DNA of 64,000 nucleotides, taken from NCBI GenBank assembly GCA_021018815.1, contig JAITYX010000052.1:1044501-1108500 (forward strand), in the 5' to 3' direction. The first letter of the stretch is position 1. The number at the start of each line of letters is the position of its first letter. Positions 24,580 through 37,200 of the stretch are shown here, in pieces. The position numbers were made by a program, and so were the translations under genes. This stretch comes from Talinum fruticosum. Taxonomy: Eukaryota; Streptophyta; Magnoliopsida; Caryophyllales; Talinaceae. Under the pieces are notes generated by a model. That model made no database searches, had not been told where the DNA came from, and saw only the letters and a list, made by a program, of their open reading frames with translations.

Positions 24580-27500
24580 GAAAATTACTAGTTGGAATAT
24601 TTAAGGGGCCAAAAGGAAAAAAATTATCGCTGAGATCAATTATGTTAAGAACACTTATAGACCTGACATTCTTTTCTTGATAGAAACGATGGTTAATGAT
24701 GCAAATGTAGACATGATTATTAAAAAGCTCAATTTTGATCATTCTTTCAAAGTAGCTTCAGTTAACCACTCGGGTGGTATTTGGATTCTTTGGGATACCC
24801 GGAATGTCTCAGGTCATGTGCTTGCATCCGACAATAGAGCTATTCATTTATACTTTCACGAAAAACATTGTAATTTTGAAACCATTGTGTGTGGCATTTA
24901 TGGCCCAGCACAACAATTGCACAAAGATGCCTTTTGGAATAAGCTTCATTTGCTCAAGCACGCTTTCCATCTTCCATGGTGTATTATTGGTGATTTTAAT
25001 GAATTACTTCATCTATATGAAAAAATAGGAGGAACCCCTATTAGTCAAGATAAAACTAATAGACTCCGCCAATTCTTCGATAATATTCAAGGCGAATGCC
25101 TTACCCTTGTTGGGAGACAATTTAATTGGAAGAAACAAATTAAAGGACACTTTATTTTTGAAAGACTCAACCGAGTAGTGGTTAGAAAGAATTGGTGCAA
25201 TACCTATCCTGAAGCTAAGCTTTCCCACGGGGCCATTTTCCTTTTCGACCATTGTTTTCAACTTCTTGACACTAATCCTTGCAAGCCTTGCGCTAAGAAC
25301 AAGAGCTTTTGATTTCAACAAAATTGGGGAATTTACCCAAAAGTTTTGGTTATGGTTAAAAAGGAATGGCATAATGGTGTTATTGGTACTAAATTGTACC
25401 AATCAATTACTAAACCGAAAAGACTAAAAGTTGATTTACGTTTGTGAAGTAAAGAGAATTTCTCTAATTTCAGTATTAAAGTTCAAAATAACTCGATAAG
25501 TTGAAGTATGTGGAAGATCGACTTTTGAATGACCCTATGAGTCATAGATTTAATCAATAACATGATAGACTTGTAAAACAAAGAGAAAAGTTACTTATGT
25601 TTAATCAACGATTATGGGGAAAATATAATAGAAAAAAATGGCTCACTGAAGGAGATCAAAATACTCGATTCTTCAACAAGGTCTGTTAATTATAGAAAGA
25701 AGAAAAATACCATCTTAAGAATTAAAGACCTTCGGGTGTATGGATTGAGGCTAATGTGCAAATTCAAAATACATTTGTTCATGATTTCAAAGATAGATTC
25801 ATGGCCTCTAAAGAGGTGGCTACTGATGCAAAAATGATCCCAAAAAGGATTAGTGACTCTCAAAGTGCTGAACTTATTCAACCCATCACTAATGATGAAA
25901 TTTTCCAAGCCATCTCTCAAATGGACCTCGCCAAAGCACCAGGACCAAATGGTTTTAGTGCCTGTTTCTTTCGAAATATTGGGATATTTTAGGTTCTTCA
26001 ATTTGTGAGGCGGTTCAGGAATTTTTAATAAAGGAAAAATCTTGAAAGAAATTAACCACACATTTATAGCCTTTATATCTAATATTGATGATGCAAAAAC
26101 CACCAATCATTATAAACCTATTACTTTATGCAACATTTTATATAAGATTATGTCCAAAGTTATGGTTAATAGGTTAAGACCTTGTCTAGGAAACATATTC
26201 TAAGCCTCTTTTAGAGTGCTTTCGTCCCAAGGAGACAGATTCATGATAATATCCTACTTGCCCATGAGGTTTTGAACAAGTTTAAAAACACGAAAGGAAA
26301 AACGCCTTGGGTAGCTCACGAAACTTAACATGGAAAAGGCAAGTGACAGAGTTGAATGGGGGTTCATTCTACGGTGTCTTTCTCAACTTGGTTTTCCCTC
26401 TTTATGGATATAATGGGTCAAACAGAGTGCATTTCTACGGTTTTGTACTCTGTTATCATTAATGACCAACCTTGTGATTTCTTCAATCCAAGTAGGGGAT
26501 TAAGACAGGGTGTCCCTCTATCACCCTATCTCTTCCTTATTTGTATGGAGATTCTTACTCATGACCTTAGTGCCCTTACGAACATTAAAAAAAATGGTAT
26601 AGGCATCAATATTTGTCCTCGAGGTATGCAAATCCCTGCCTCCTCTTTACGAGATGATAGCCTGCTTTTCAGTAAAGCTAAAGCAAACTCTCTACATCTT
26701 CTCAAAAAACTTTAGATAGGTTTTGTACATTGTTAGGGCAAAAGCTGAATTATCATAAGTCTGCCATGATATTTTCACCTAATGCAACAGCTTAATGATA
26801 AAAATATGGCTACGGGAATTTTTAGATTCCGGTAACAGATTTTGTGGGCAAATACTTAGGTTGCCCAGCAGTTCAGGGCAAGAAAAAAGGCCATTTTTCT
26901 CCCCGTTAATCAAAGCGACCAATAGTAAACTATCTAGTTGGAAAGCCAACTCGCTTTCTAAAGCGGGAAGATTGGTACTTATCCAGTCCAATCTAGAATC
27001 ACTGCCGGCTCACATAATACAATGTTTTCAAATGCCTAAATTTACGTGTCATCAATTAGATAAAATTAATAGAGACTTCTTCTTGAAGTCATCCACGTCC
27101 CATAAAGGAATGCCGTTAATAGCTTGGGATAAAATTTGTAAGCCAAAGTCCCTAGCAGGTCTTGGATTACGCAAAACTAAAGCGATCAACTTAGCCTTTC
27201 GGTGTAAATTAATTGGGAAAATTATTAATGAACCACATAATCTTTGGGCTCTTAAATATTTTAATCTTTTGGAATCTTTCCAAAACCCTCTCAAGTAATC
27301 TCACTCTTGGGTTTGGAGAAATTTAACCAAATGCTACTCTAATTTTTGTAAGGGTATTTGTTGGCGTATTGGGGATGGTAAAAGTGTGAAGTTTTGGTAA
27401 GATATTTGGTGCGCTCGAAGTTAGTCTCGTTGAGCTAACCAAGGATGACACAAATATTTCTCGAATTCTAACACTCGTGTTTGTGAATTTATGAGTGATA

Positions 27501-28704
27501 ATAATAATTGGGATCGTCAAAAGCTTGAATCGATCCTCCCTTTGAATATTGTGTGCTTGATCACTAGTATTCCGATACCAATCCATGCAACTCCCGATAC
27601 CTCCTGTTGGGGGATCACCGGTAGTGGGCAATTTACTACCAAGTCTACCACTCGGTTATGCCATCATCTTAAATAAAACCAAACTTGGGAAGGGAATTGG
27701 ATTTGGAAATTAAACATTCCACCCAAAATGAGAATTTTTTGATGGCAATTTTTTCATGATAGGTTACCCACAAGAGGCCTCGTTATTGAAGAGAGGAGTT
27801 CATATTGACCCCAACTCGCCTCATTTGCCATGGACCTTCTGAATCACCTTTCCTCCTCTTTTTTCATTGCCAGCATGTTAGGGATACGTGGGAGATGGCA
27901 ACAGCTCACGGATGGTTCTCTTTCGAGTCCAGACGGATACAAAAGGATGGCAATGGGAAAGACTTCCTTCGATTTTTAAAGCTAATCTTAATGCTCATGA
28001 TCCGCAACGCCTCGCATTTCTTTTATGGAGCATTTGGAAAAAGCGCAATGGGATGGTTTTCAAAAATGAATCTTTTGCACAGGGTAGAGTTTTGATCCGT
28101 GCAAAGAAAACTTATGTAGAATGGCAAGCCGGATCGAGGAACAATGTTCATAGCTATGGTTCGACTACTTCCTTTTCTTTCCGAAAAAGCTAATCATTGT
28201 GAAGTGGGATCAACCTCATCCGATTTCGTCAAACTTAACTTTGACGGATCCAACATGCCTTCATCATCGGCAACGGGGTTTGTTCTACGTGACCACTTGG
28301 GAAGATTTATCGAGCAAGGGCATATCATCCGGGGAAGACATCAATCCTTGTTGCTTGAAGTCATAGTGTTAAGGAATGGTATCCAGGAAGCTACCAAATT
28401 GGGATTCCAAAACATCCAAGTAGAAGATGATAACGACATTGTTATTCAACTACTTAGGGGCAATATTCGATGTCTGTGGTAGGTTGAGTATATTGTCCAA
28501 GACGTTATCAAACTCAACACCAAGGTAAACAAGATATCCTTCAACCATATTTTTAGAGAAGCAAACCAAACGGCTAATTGGGTGGCACGTCGGGGCCATT
28601 CAATTATTTCCCCTATGTTCCGAGGCACTTGTTCCGATCATGCTCTCTCATCTATTTTAGTTGATGATAACTTAGGTAGATCTCTTGTGAGAAAAGCTGT
28701 TTAA
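24580..28704 (+). pseudogene. LINE ORF2 (endonuclease, RT, zf-RVT, RNase H), broken
   Basis: Endonuclease at 24580-25300 (RPDILFLIETM, GGIWILWD, CGIYGPAQ, IIGDFNELL). RT begins near 25870 (MDLAKAPGPNGFSACFFR) and continues with RGLRQGVPLSPYLFLICMEIL (near 26500) and the catalytic box near 26650, which reads SSLRDDSLLF where FADDSLLF is usual; both aspartates remain. The thumb region (SKAGRLVLIQSNLESLPAHI, then INRDFF and LAGLGLRK) follows at 26930-27290. zf-RVT remnants lie at about 27690-27900, and RNase H at about 28220-28700 (VKLNFDGSNMPSSSATGFVLRD..EANQTANWVARRGH). At least several in-frame stops and frameshifts are present, so no functional ORF2 protein can be made. Confidence 0.87.
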
Positions 28705-28745
28705 GTTCACTTTATGTTTATTTTACCCTTTCCAAAAAAAAAAAG

Positions 28746-30305
28746 AAAATTTTCTTTTTTTTTCACATACAAACTTCAGAGGAATGTGTAAAAGTGAATG
28801 TGGATGAAATCTAAACTTAAATTTTATAGCATAATCATTCACCTAACTATGTCATATTTATACTGTAACCTTTGTGTATTAATTTGTTACCCCTTTTCAC
28901 AATAACACAGAGGGAAAATGTTAATATCTCATGGTCGATAAAAAGAAGGTTGATTAAGATACTGAAATAAACAAAGGGCATAAGCAGTAGAGAAAAGGAC
29001 GATTATGGCAAACTAAAATCCGAGCACAAGGGAGGCGAGGGGAAAGGGTCAAGAGTGGGACAAGGGCAATATTAAGGCAGCAGCACTGATTGATTGTTAT
29101 ACCCCAGCATGTGCTAATCGTACTAAGATGGGATTAAATTAAGCATTTTGGAGAGAGGAAGGAAGGAAGCAGCAAAGAAACATCCATCATGAGGCAAAAT
29201 TTGACAGAATCATGCATTAATCATTTGTTTATGTGCCCACAAAACCAATCTGGGGTCTTTCCTGCACATGAAACATTCAGTGCCACTACCAATCATGTAA
29301 TTATTCCATCCCTTGTTCTTATGTTTAATAAAGTAGTAACCAATCTGGGTCTTTGCTGCACATGATACAATCACTCTTCCTTGAGCTGTTATCGGTCTTG
29401 TTCCTAGATCACATTTATTGGAAATTTTTTATCTTTAAGTGCTCGTAATTTCAAACGAATTACACCTTTTCTCAAATTAAAAAAATAGTAACATTTCATA
29501 TAAGTATCTTCTTTTAAAAAGTTTGTCAAAACTGCTAATGTTTCAATTGGAGTAACAATTTTTAGGACGATAACATTTGACGTTTCACACCTTATTTTAG
29601 TGTGAATTTCGAGGTATGAATTGTATATGTTTGGATTAAATTTTATACATTTTTTTCTATTGATAAGGTTTAAAGAAGTGATAAAACGATACGATTGTTA
29701 GTGCACTTGAACAAATTCAACCTTCCTATGGCTAAAAAGGAAATATATCCCACCATAAGTTAAATACTAATGCACCAGATTCTCGAAAATTTGTAATGGA
29801 GGAGATTTGATATTTCTTCTTTAATTTTAAATTTTAAAAGGAAAAAGAAACATGAACTTTTATCAAGGAGAAATTTACAGTGATTAAAATTAAGATTTTA
29901 AATATATTAAAGTTTTAAATTCGGTTTATTTTCTTTAAGCAATAATAATATATCGTGTATTTTTGCTGATGATGGGACAGGGGCGAAAAGTCCAATAAGG
30001 CCAGAATGCTAATTAATTTGATAGGTAGATACACGGCAAATAGATGTAAAGTAAACTTCTTTATCTTCACTTTGGTAGGCAATTTAATTTGTAGGTAACT
30101 TTGAAGGACAAACCAAAGAGTTTTTTTTTTTTTTTTTCGGATTACTTGTGCCTTCTTTAACAACCCTCCAAGACTCAATTAGTGGTTTGGTTCTGGTTTT
30201 GAACTACATGTATAGTTCTCATGCATTCATATATAGAGAGCTTCTCTACCGTGTGTGGAAAAAAAATACATTAGTTAAATATAGTATTGATTTATGAAAT
30301 TTATA
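28746..30305. other. Spacer
   Basis: No gene was recognised. A related pair of short blocks (ACCAATCTGGGGTCTTTCCTGC near 29245 and ACCAATCTGGGTCTTTGCTGC near 29339, each followed by ACATGA) marks a small local duplication of unknown origin. Confidence 0.4.
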
Positions 30306-30535
30306 ATTTTATATAGATAATTATGGAACATATGAAATTTAGTTAAATATTATGGAGAACCAATTTCGTTAACAAACTTTATTTTTCGATTAAATTCCGA
30401 TTAAAAAACTAACGAGACAACTGAATTTACAATTGTCACATCAGTTTTTTACCAAAAAAGAGGGTTTATCCCAGAAATTGATCTCCTATAATATTTAACC
30501 AGACCTCATATGTTCCATAAAAAAATGTACCCTAC
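30306..30535. mobile_element. MITE family C, copy 1 (long inverted repeats)
   Basis: The left arm (GATAATTATGGAACATATGA.. TTAGTTAAATATTATGGAGA) matches the reverse complement of the right arm (TTATGGAACATATGAGG.. GGTTAAATATTATAGGAGA). The arms are about 60 bp each, leaving about 100 bp between. The whole unit is related to 46155-46366, where the same central words (GTTAAAAAACTGATGTGGCA, TCACGTCAATTTTTTACC) occur. Confidence 0.75.
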
Positions 30536-30539
30536 AGTT

Positions 30540-33086
30540 TGATTGAGTCTAATTATATATACAAAACTTTTAATTTAATCTGTTTATATATATATAACAC
30601 AAAAGCTTCTATGATAATATTAAAAACTAAAAAAATTGGGACCTACTTATAACTAAAAATTCTTGGTTCAAATTATTTAGAGTTATCAAAGTCAAAACAT
30701 TTCTCATCATTGTAACATGCAAATATTATATATTGACAAGTTTTATAATTTCTATTCCATTTTTTGGTGCATTCTATGCAATTGTTAATTCAATTGAACC
30801 GACGTGAATGATATACCCTCGTTATCTTGTTGAAATTTTATTAAGCATACTAATTTGAAATTACCACATAATACATGCAAAGTTGATAAAAGCCAAAAAA
30901 AAAAACTATATACCATAATAATAATAAAAACTATATACCATAATAATAATAATAATAACCCTTGATTCTTGTTTTTACAAAACTTTTTTCATTTGTACAA
31001 GGAGTGGACTTAAAATGCAACCATTGTGGCATTATAGAAACAAATTAATTTTCACGATGTGGTACAAATACAAAATGTTTCATGATTTGACAAATTATTA
31101 CGCAGTAATAAATTATTATATCAAGAAATTAATTAAGTGGAGACAAAAAAGAAATTAATTAATTAATATAAGAATAATTCTGGAAATTAGGACAAGATGA
31201 GAGGAGCATACATAAGTAAACCATATAAGAATGTAGGAAAACACCAAAATACAACTTATAATTTTTAGGATATAATTAGAAGGAATAGAAAATTCTAGAA
31301 AAACAATGGAGAGAAGAGGGCATTTAGAACAATGAAGGTTCTAGTATGTGGAGGTTCCTAGCTAACTTTTTAAAACTCAATATTAATTAGTTAAAATTTG
31401 GTTTACAATTTGAGTCATATATTTTTGGTATTTAATTTGAGTCAGACATATTAATTAGCTAAATCAATTTCGGTCTATCATTTTGCGTTTTTGTCTCAAA
31501 TAGAGACGAAACTGTTCCGTTTCAAATTTCGGTCTCTAAACTAAATTAAAGACCAATTTCTTTCTTTGTTCTCAAATGGGACGGAGCGTTATAGTGTAAG
31601 TTCTTTTCTTTTATTACCTGAAAATTGTTGAGACTTTCTGTTAATCAATAACATCATCTAATAGCGCTAATGAAGTCATAAACTAGTAGTTAAGACTCAA
31701 ATAACATTAACGATGATCGAAGTAGATTCTTGTCCTACATCGACCAAGATATCTTTTCATGCTTTATTAACCTCTACCCAACTCGATGCATTCTCATAAA
31801 TCCCCAAAGTATGTTTAAGAACCAACTAAAATAAAAGTTTAAGGTGATGGCTGAATGTTTAAGAGTCGGTTTATATTTTAACACGCCCCTCATACGAATG
31901 TCATTTGGGATTGGAACATAGATGCAACAAGTATCCCTAACCTTGCATAAATCAATATAAGGATTATTGAGATTCGAATTTATGATCTCTTATTCAGAAA
32001 TTAAAATGTTCTAATAACACGTTTAGGAACCGAACCAACAAAAGCTTAATCTACCCTTAATGTGTTTGTAAATGAATAATTAGTCATACATGTCATTATT
32101 GAAAGTTATCCTTAATATGTTCGTATTACAATATTTCTTATATTGAAACGGCCTTATGTAGCCCCTATGTGTCCAACGTTTATGTCAAAAATAGGTTGGA
32201 GAGTGTATTTGATGGAAAGTTGTTTTTGAATGTGCCTTTTGAAAGCCATATATTTTGTTAACATAGATTTTAGAACAAATAAATGAGCCCAAAACTCGTC
32301 ACTTTGGAAAATCATTTTAAGATGCGTAATATATAATGAAACAGGAAAGGATTAAGATATTAGATTATTTATAAATTTAAAGAAGGGTTGAATCCCTTTT
32401 AAGCTACGAGCATTTAAGGTAAAAATCATTTTAACAAATACGCTTTTAAATATTTAAATCTGTGTTCTCCTTTTTACAGGTAAAATATTAAATTATATAA
32501 ATATATATGCACGTAAGAAAAATATATCGTTGCAGTAGGACTAATAGATTCGTGAGAACCTTTTTACAAATTACTCAAAGACTCTATAACAATAGTTCCT
32601 TGAAGTTTCATAACTTATATTATATGAAATTTGGATAATTAGAAAGATATTATTTATAAAAATATCATTCATAATAATATTAAATATAACCCCACGTAAT
32701 GGCAATAATAGATCTCAACCAAAAGATAAATGCCAAAATCACATCTTTTCATATCAGGCACCACTAAATCACAAGCAAATCTTTGATCCAAGGAAAAAAA
32801 TCATAAGCAAATCGGCTGAAAAATCTTACTAATTATTATGTGTCCTTAACTATTAATTCATAAATTTTATAGAATATATTACTTTTATTTTTTTAAAGAG
32901 TTGACAATATCAACTAATAAGTTATATAGGTGTTTATATTTATAATTTGAAGAATTTTGTGCAAAAATAAGATAAAAAATTTAACGTTAGCGATTAGTGA
33001 CCTCCACGTAAGTTAAGGTCGACTTGTCATTAAAATTAAGTTCCTCTAAATATGAAGGTCAAATTAGGTCAACGAAAAAATCATAG
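30540..33086. other. AT-rich spacer
   Basis: No gene was recognised. Short AATAAT runs occur near 30915-30958. A segment at about 31880-32040 (GAGATTCGAATTTATGATCTC) carries a B-box-like word but no foldable tRNA. Confidence 0.45.
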
Positions 33087-33221
33087 GCCCTGTTTTATTT
33101 ATTTATAAGGAATTGTAAGAAGTATAAGTAGTTGTAAAATAGTTGTAAATTTAGTTATAAAAAGTTGTTAGGAGGTATAAGCAATCTGTAAGGTTGTAAG
33201 TTAACGTTAAATGAAACAAAG
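33087..33221. mobile_element. Small repeat family D, copy 1
   Basis: The unit starts GCCCTGTTTTATTTATTTATAAGG, continues with TTGTAAGAAGTATAAG / AGTTGTAA words and ends ATGAAACAAAG. It is flanked by AATCATAG and AGTCATAG (7 of 8 bases equal), compatible with an 8-bp target duplication. Related words in the opposite orientation form 61321-61540. Confidence 0.55.
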
Positions 33222-33292
33222 TCATAGTCATACTATTAACTCTTTACAAATTGGATGAATCCATGATTCTACTAAAATTAGGCCTAATATAA

Positions 33293-33628
33293 TACTCCCT
33301 CCATTTCAAATTACCTAAGTTAATTACATAATAAAATGTCTAATATATCCTTCTTATTTCCACTAAAATTACAATTCTTTTTCTCTCTCTCCTCCCTAAT
33401 TTTCTCATTGTTATCACTAATTATATCCTATCTCTCTATGTTAGTAAAATAATTAAAAAATAAATTATATAATGAAAATGATAAAGTTTTAAAATTAAAA
33501 AATAATTAACAAGGGTAAAATTGAAAAATTAGTAATTAACACACTCGTTATTATTGTAAAGTGACAAGTATTATGAAACGAAAAATTAGTTAGAATAATA
33601 TGCATTGTGAAACGGAATGAATATATTA
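33293..33628. mobile_element. Stowaway-like MITE (family S), copy 1
   Basis: The left end is TACTCCCTCCATTTCAAATTACC; the right end reverse-complemented is TATTCATTCCGTTTCACAATGC. CTCCCTCCGTTTC ends next to TA are the hallmark of plant Stowaway (Tc1/mariner) MITEs. The inner sequence shares TATTATGAAACGAAAA..TTAGTTA with units near 46.7 and 47.2 kb. Confidence 0.7.
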
Positions 33629-34241
33629 TAAGCAATGGTAATACGAGATAATTACGATACACGAGAAAGAAAGAGGAGAATCGAATTAAAAATCTAGTAT
33701 ATTTAAAGCCTCAATATTAAGAATTATGTCATGATCTCCTGGAAAAGTTAGTATTTTGGGTAGACTAGTAAGAAAGGAGCAAAATTACAGAAGAACTTTC
33801 GACGATGAAATGAAAATAAAGAATTCCAAAAGAGGAGGAAAACCTCAGCACACCCCAACCTCCCACACCAAGACACTCTTTCTCTCTCTCACTTTCTCAG
33901 CCCCAACAGCCTCTCTCCAACCCAACCAACCTGTATTTTGCACGAACTGCATAGAGCTTCGCTCCTCTTCTCTTTCCCCGCTTCCCTTTCCTCTCTCTCT
34001 CGCATCGGATCTGCAAGCTCCAAATACTCGTTGGTCTCATCGATAATCCCTCCTTGTCCGATCTCTCTGATCTCATCAACCCCCCAACCAAAACTTACCC
34101 AATTCATAGCCGAGCCCAGAGAGAGAAGAGGACAAGAGAGGGCAGAAAGAGAGAGAGGGAGAGAGAACTCAAAACCCCATTTTGGTTCTCTTTCTCTCTC
34201 CACCTGGGCACCTTCTAGTTTCCCCTGGAAATGCCCTTACC
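33629..34241 (+). promoter_or_regulatory. Upstream and leader region of the WD40 gene
   Basis: From about 33870 the plus strand is dominated by CT/TC-rich and then GA-rich tracts up to the ATG at 34242, typical of a plant 5' leader. A possible AT-rich core promoter (TATATTTAAAG) sits near 33697, but no start site can be fixed. Confidence 0.4.
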
Positions 34242-37200
34242 ATGAGCAAAACCCCAGAGGAAGAAGACGAAGAATCAGAAGAATCAGAGCGCCAAAAGCA
34301 ACGAGAAGAAGAGGAAGAAGACGAGAGATACTTTGAGGCACTTGACCGGATCCTCTCGTCTTCCAATTCCTCAACATCCAATTCTGAAGACGACGACGCC
34401 GTTTTGCCCTCCCCGCCGCCTCGCCGTTTCTCAGCTGTTTCTCCGCCGTTCCGCCGCCATGGGAAGTCCAACTCACTCCAAAGTTACGACGTTTGGATCT
34501 CCACTGAATCCTTTTCTCTCTCCTCACTTGAGCAGCGCCGCGATCGCCTGCTCCGTGCCCTTGGACTCTCCTCTGACCCCTCTCTCTCCCGCCGCAAACA
34601 CTCCAATTCCGACGATTTCGGCCGATCTGTGTCTTTTGATCAATTGGGTTCCCCGGAAATCAACACATCAATCCCAGCAATTCCAGCATCATAAACAGGT
34701 CTAAATCGGAGGGATGTTCCGATTCTTACCAGTGTGGCGTTCGTCGTGATCAGTGTAATTCTTCTGCTTCTGCTCCTAGTGCTTCTTCCATTCTTTCAAT
34801 TCATTCGGTTTCTGATACTGTAAATAGCAATAGTAATATTAATAAGCACTCTGGTAATAATAATAATTGTGATGGGGACCATGGGGTTGTTGTTGTTGAT
34901 AATTCGGGGTGTAACGGGTCAAGTTTGGGTTTGAACAATAAGCTGCCTCCAGATGTCGGGAGGAGTAGCCACTCGCGGGTCTATGAGGTTGAGACTGGTT
35001 GTAGTGGGGAGCTGTGTAATGGGGATGAGAAGGCCGATAGGGTGTGTCGAATTAAGAATCTTGATAATGGAAAGGAGTTTGTGGTGAATGAGGTAAGGGA
35101 AGATGGGATGTGGAACAAGCTGAGGGAGGTGGGGACAGGGAGGCAGTTAACCATGGAGGAGTTTGAGATGTGTGTGGGGCATTCCCCCATTGTTCAGGAA
35201 TTGATGAGGCGGCAGAATGTGGAAGATCAGCGTAATGACAAGGACAATGCAGAATCGATTGTGAATGGGAATGGGAACGGAGAGAATGGGCCCAAGTTGA
35301 AGAAGAAAGCTGGTTGGTTAAGGAGTATCAAGAATGTAGCCAGCACTGTTGCTGGGTATAAGGAGAGCGCAGCAGCGATGATAGGGACACCTCTTCCGAG
35401 AAAGGTGGGCGGAGGTCCAGCTCTGCCACTGATGACAGCCAAGATACCTCCTTCAATGGGCCTGAGAGGATACGGGTCAGGCAATATGGTAAATCTGTTA
35501 AGGAGCTTACTGCATTGTACAAGAACCAGGAGATTCAGGCACACAATGGGTCCATCTGGACCATTAAGTTTAGCTTGGATGGGAGGCATCTTGCGAGTGC
35601 CGGTGAGGATTGTGTGATTCATATTTGGCAAGTGGTGGAGTCAGAGAGGAAGGGTGAGCTCCTGATTGACAAACCAGATGACGGCAGCTTGAATCTTTTG
35701 TTCTTGACAAATGGGTCACCTGAACCAAATTCTCTTTCCCCAAGAGTGGATAATCCCTTGGAGAGGAGGAGGAGGGCCAGAACCTCGATTAGTCGGAAAT
35801 CTGTGAGCTTGGACCACATTGTGGTGCCTGAGACTGTCTTTGGGTTATCTGAAAAACCCATTTGTTCATTCCAAGGGCATTCTGATGATGTGCTTGACCT
35901 CTCATGGTCCAAGTCTCAGGTCAGTCATACCATACCATTGTCAGCTCTTCATGGGAACAACTCTATTTTGTATTCTGTCCTTTCTGCTAAGCATGATTTT
36001 GCTAGCTGTAATTTTAGCCTAAGACTTAAAAGACTGTTTGTGCCCTTGTATATGCATCCCCTCTGATGAAGCAATTGAAGCATCTTCCAGCTTTGGCCTT
36101 GAAGTGATTGTGTTTGATTCTTATGGAAATTTATTGTCATTTTAAAGTTTTTGCTGGTGTTATTTGTCTATGTGAATATTTCCCGTGTGAAATTAAGTTG
36201 CCATGTAGGTCTCACTTTGCAATTGATATCTTAATTTGATCTGGTCATTGGCCTCCTTATTCTTGCTGGTGTTTTAGACGCTGATGGATATCAGGTCATT
36301 TGGTGATTGGGGGCTTCTGTGATTTGTGTGCCCTTCATAATTCTCTTCTAGTGATATTGTGTACATGATACCTCTCCCATTGAGAATGCACCTTTTTCGA
36401 CTATCATTTGCTTACCTCCAGCATATAAATTATTGTGAATGTCTTTTTTTTTGGGGATCAGTAATCTAGTTGTGGACATGAAGATGGCAAAATTCTAATT
36501 TTGTTTCTCTGATGTGACATAATACCTATCGATCATACATGATAATTTGGACTGTTTTCCGGTTATCTTATTCTCCTAATGCTGTATTCAGCTGTTGCTG
36601 TCCTCTTCTATGGACAAGACTGTGCGCCTCTGGAAATTATCTAGCAAGACTTGTTTGAAAGTATTTTCCCACAGTGATTATGGTAAGTGCACCTATTTAT
36701 AACTTTTGCTGTGGTTTATCTTTGACTTTTGTATCTATTTTGGAACTGTTATAACCTGCCATTCTACTAAGTGGAAGTCATCAGAATGTTAGTGTTAATT
36801 TTTTCTCCTGTGTAACTAGTTAGTTTGCTGTTGCTTCCATTCTTGTAATTATAATTTGGCCTTGTACAGTGACTTGCATCCAGTTCAATCCAGTTGATGA
36901 TAGATTTTTCATAAGCGGATCTCTAGATGGTAAGGTTCGCATATGGAGTATTCCTGATCGTCAAGTTGTTGATTGGAATGATATGCATGAGATGGTCACT
37001 GCTGCCTGCTATACGTCCGACGGTCAGGTTTGTCCCACTTACTTGGAAATAATATTTTGGAATGTATATGGTTTAGACATGGATGGTAATGCGTTAAAGG
37101 CTTACGTTTTAGTTTCATTTTGAAGGGTGCACTTGTTGGTTCATACAAGGGAACATGTCGTCTATATAACACATCTGGTATAGTTTTTTTTTTTTTTTTT

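Larger units (their letters stand above)
21960..28745 (+). mobile_element. Near full-length, inactivated L1-type LINE
   Basis: In order along the plus strand: an ORF1 with a DUF4283-like region and a CCHC zinc knuckle; an inter-ORF stretch of about 1.2 kb; then ORF2 with an endonuclease (EEP) domain, reverse transcriptase, zf-RVT region and RNase H, ending at an A-rich tail (about 28734-28745). This is the complete domain order of plant L1-like elements. Every ORF is broken by stops and frame changes. The 5' boundary and target duplication were not identified, so the start is approximate. Confidence 0.88.

Noticed and set aside
31960..32000. Second tRNA-like word (GAGATTCGAATTTATG)
   Set aside because: No cloverleaf; mismatched T-arm.
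33889..34203. Arg/Glu- and Leu/Ser-rich frames on both strands
   Set aside because: Produced by CT/GA-rich leader tracts.
34169..34527. Long minus-strand open frames over the start of the WD40 gene
   Set aside because: They are shadows of the Ser/Glu-rich first exon; the plus frame leads into recognisable WD40 exons and the minus frames have no domain.
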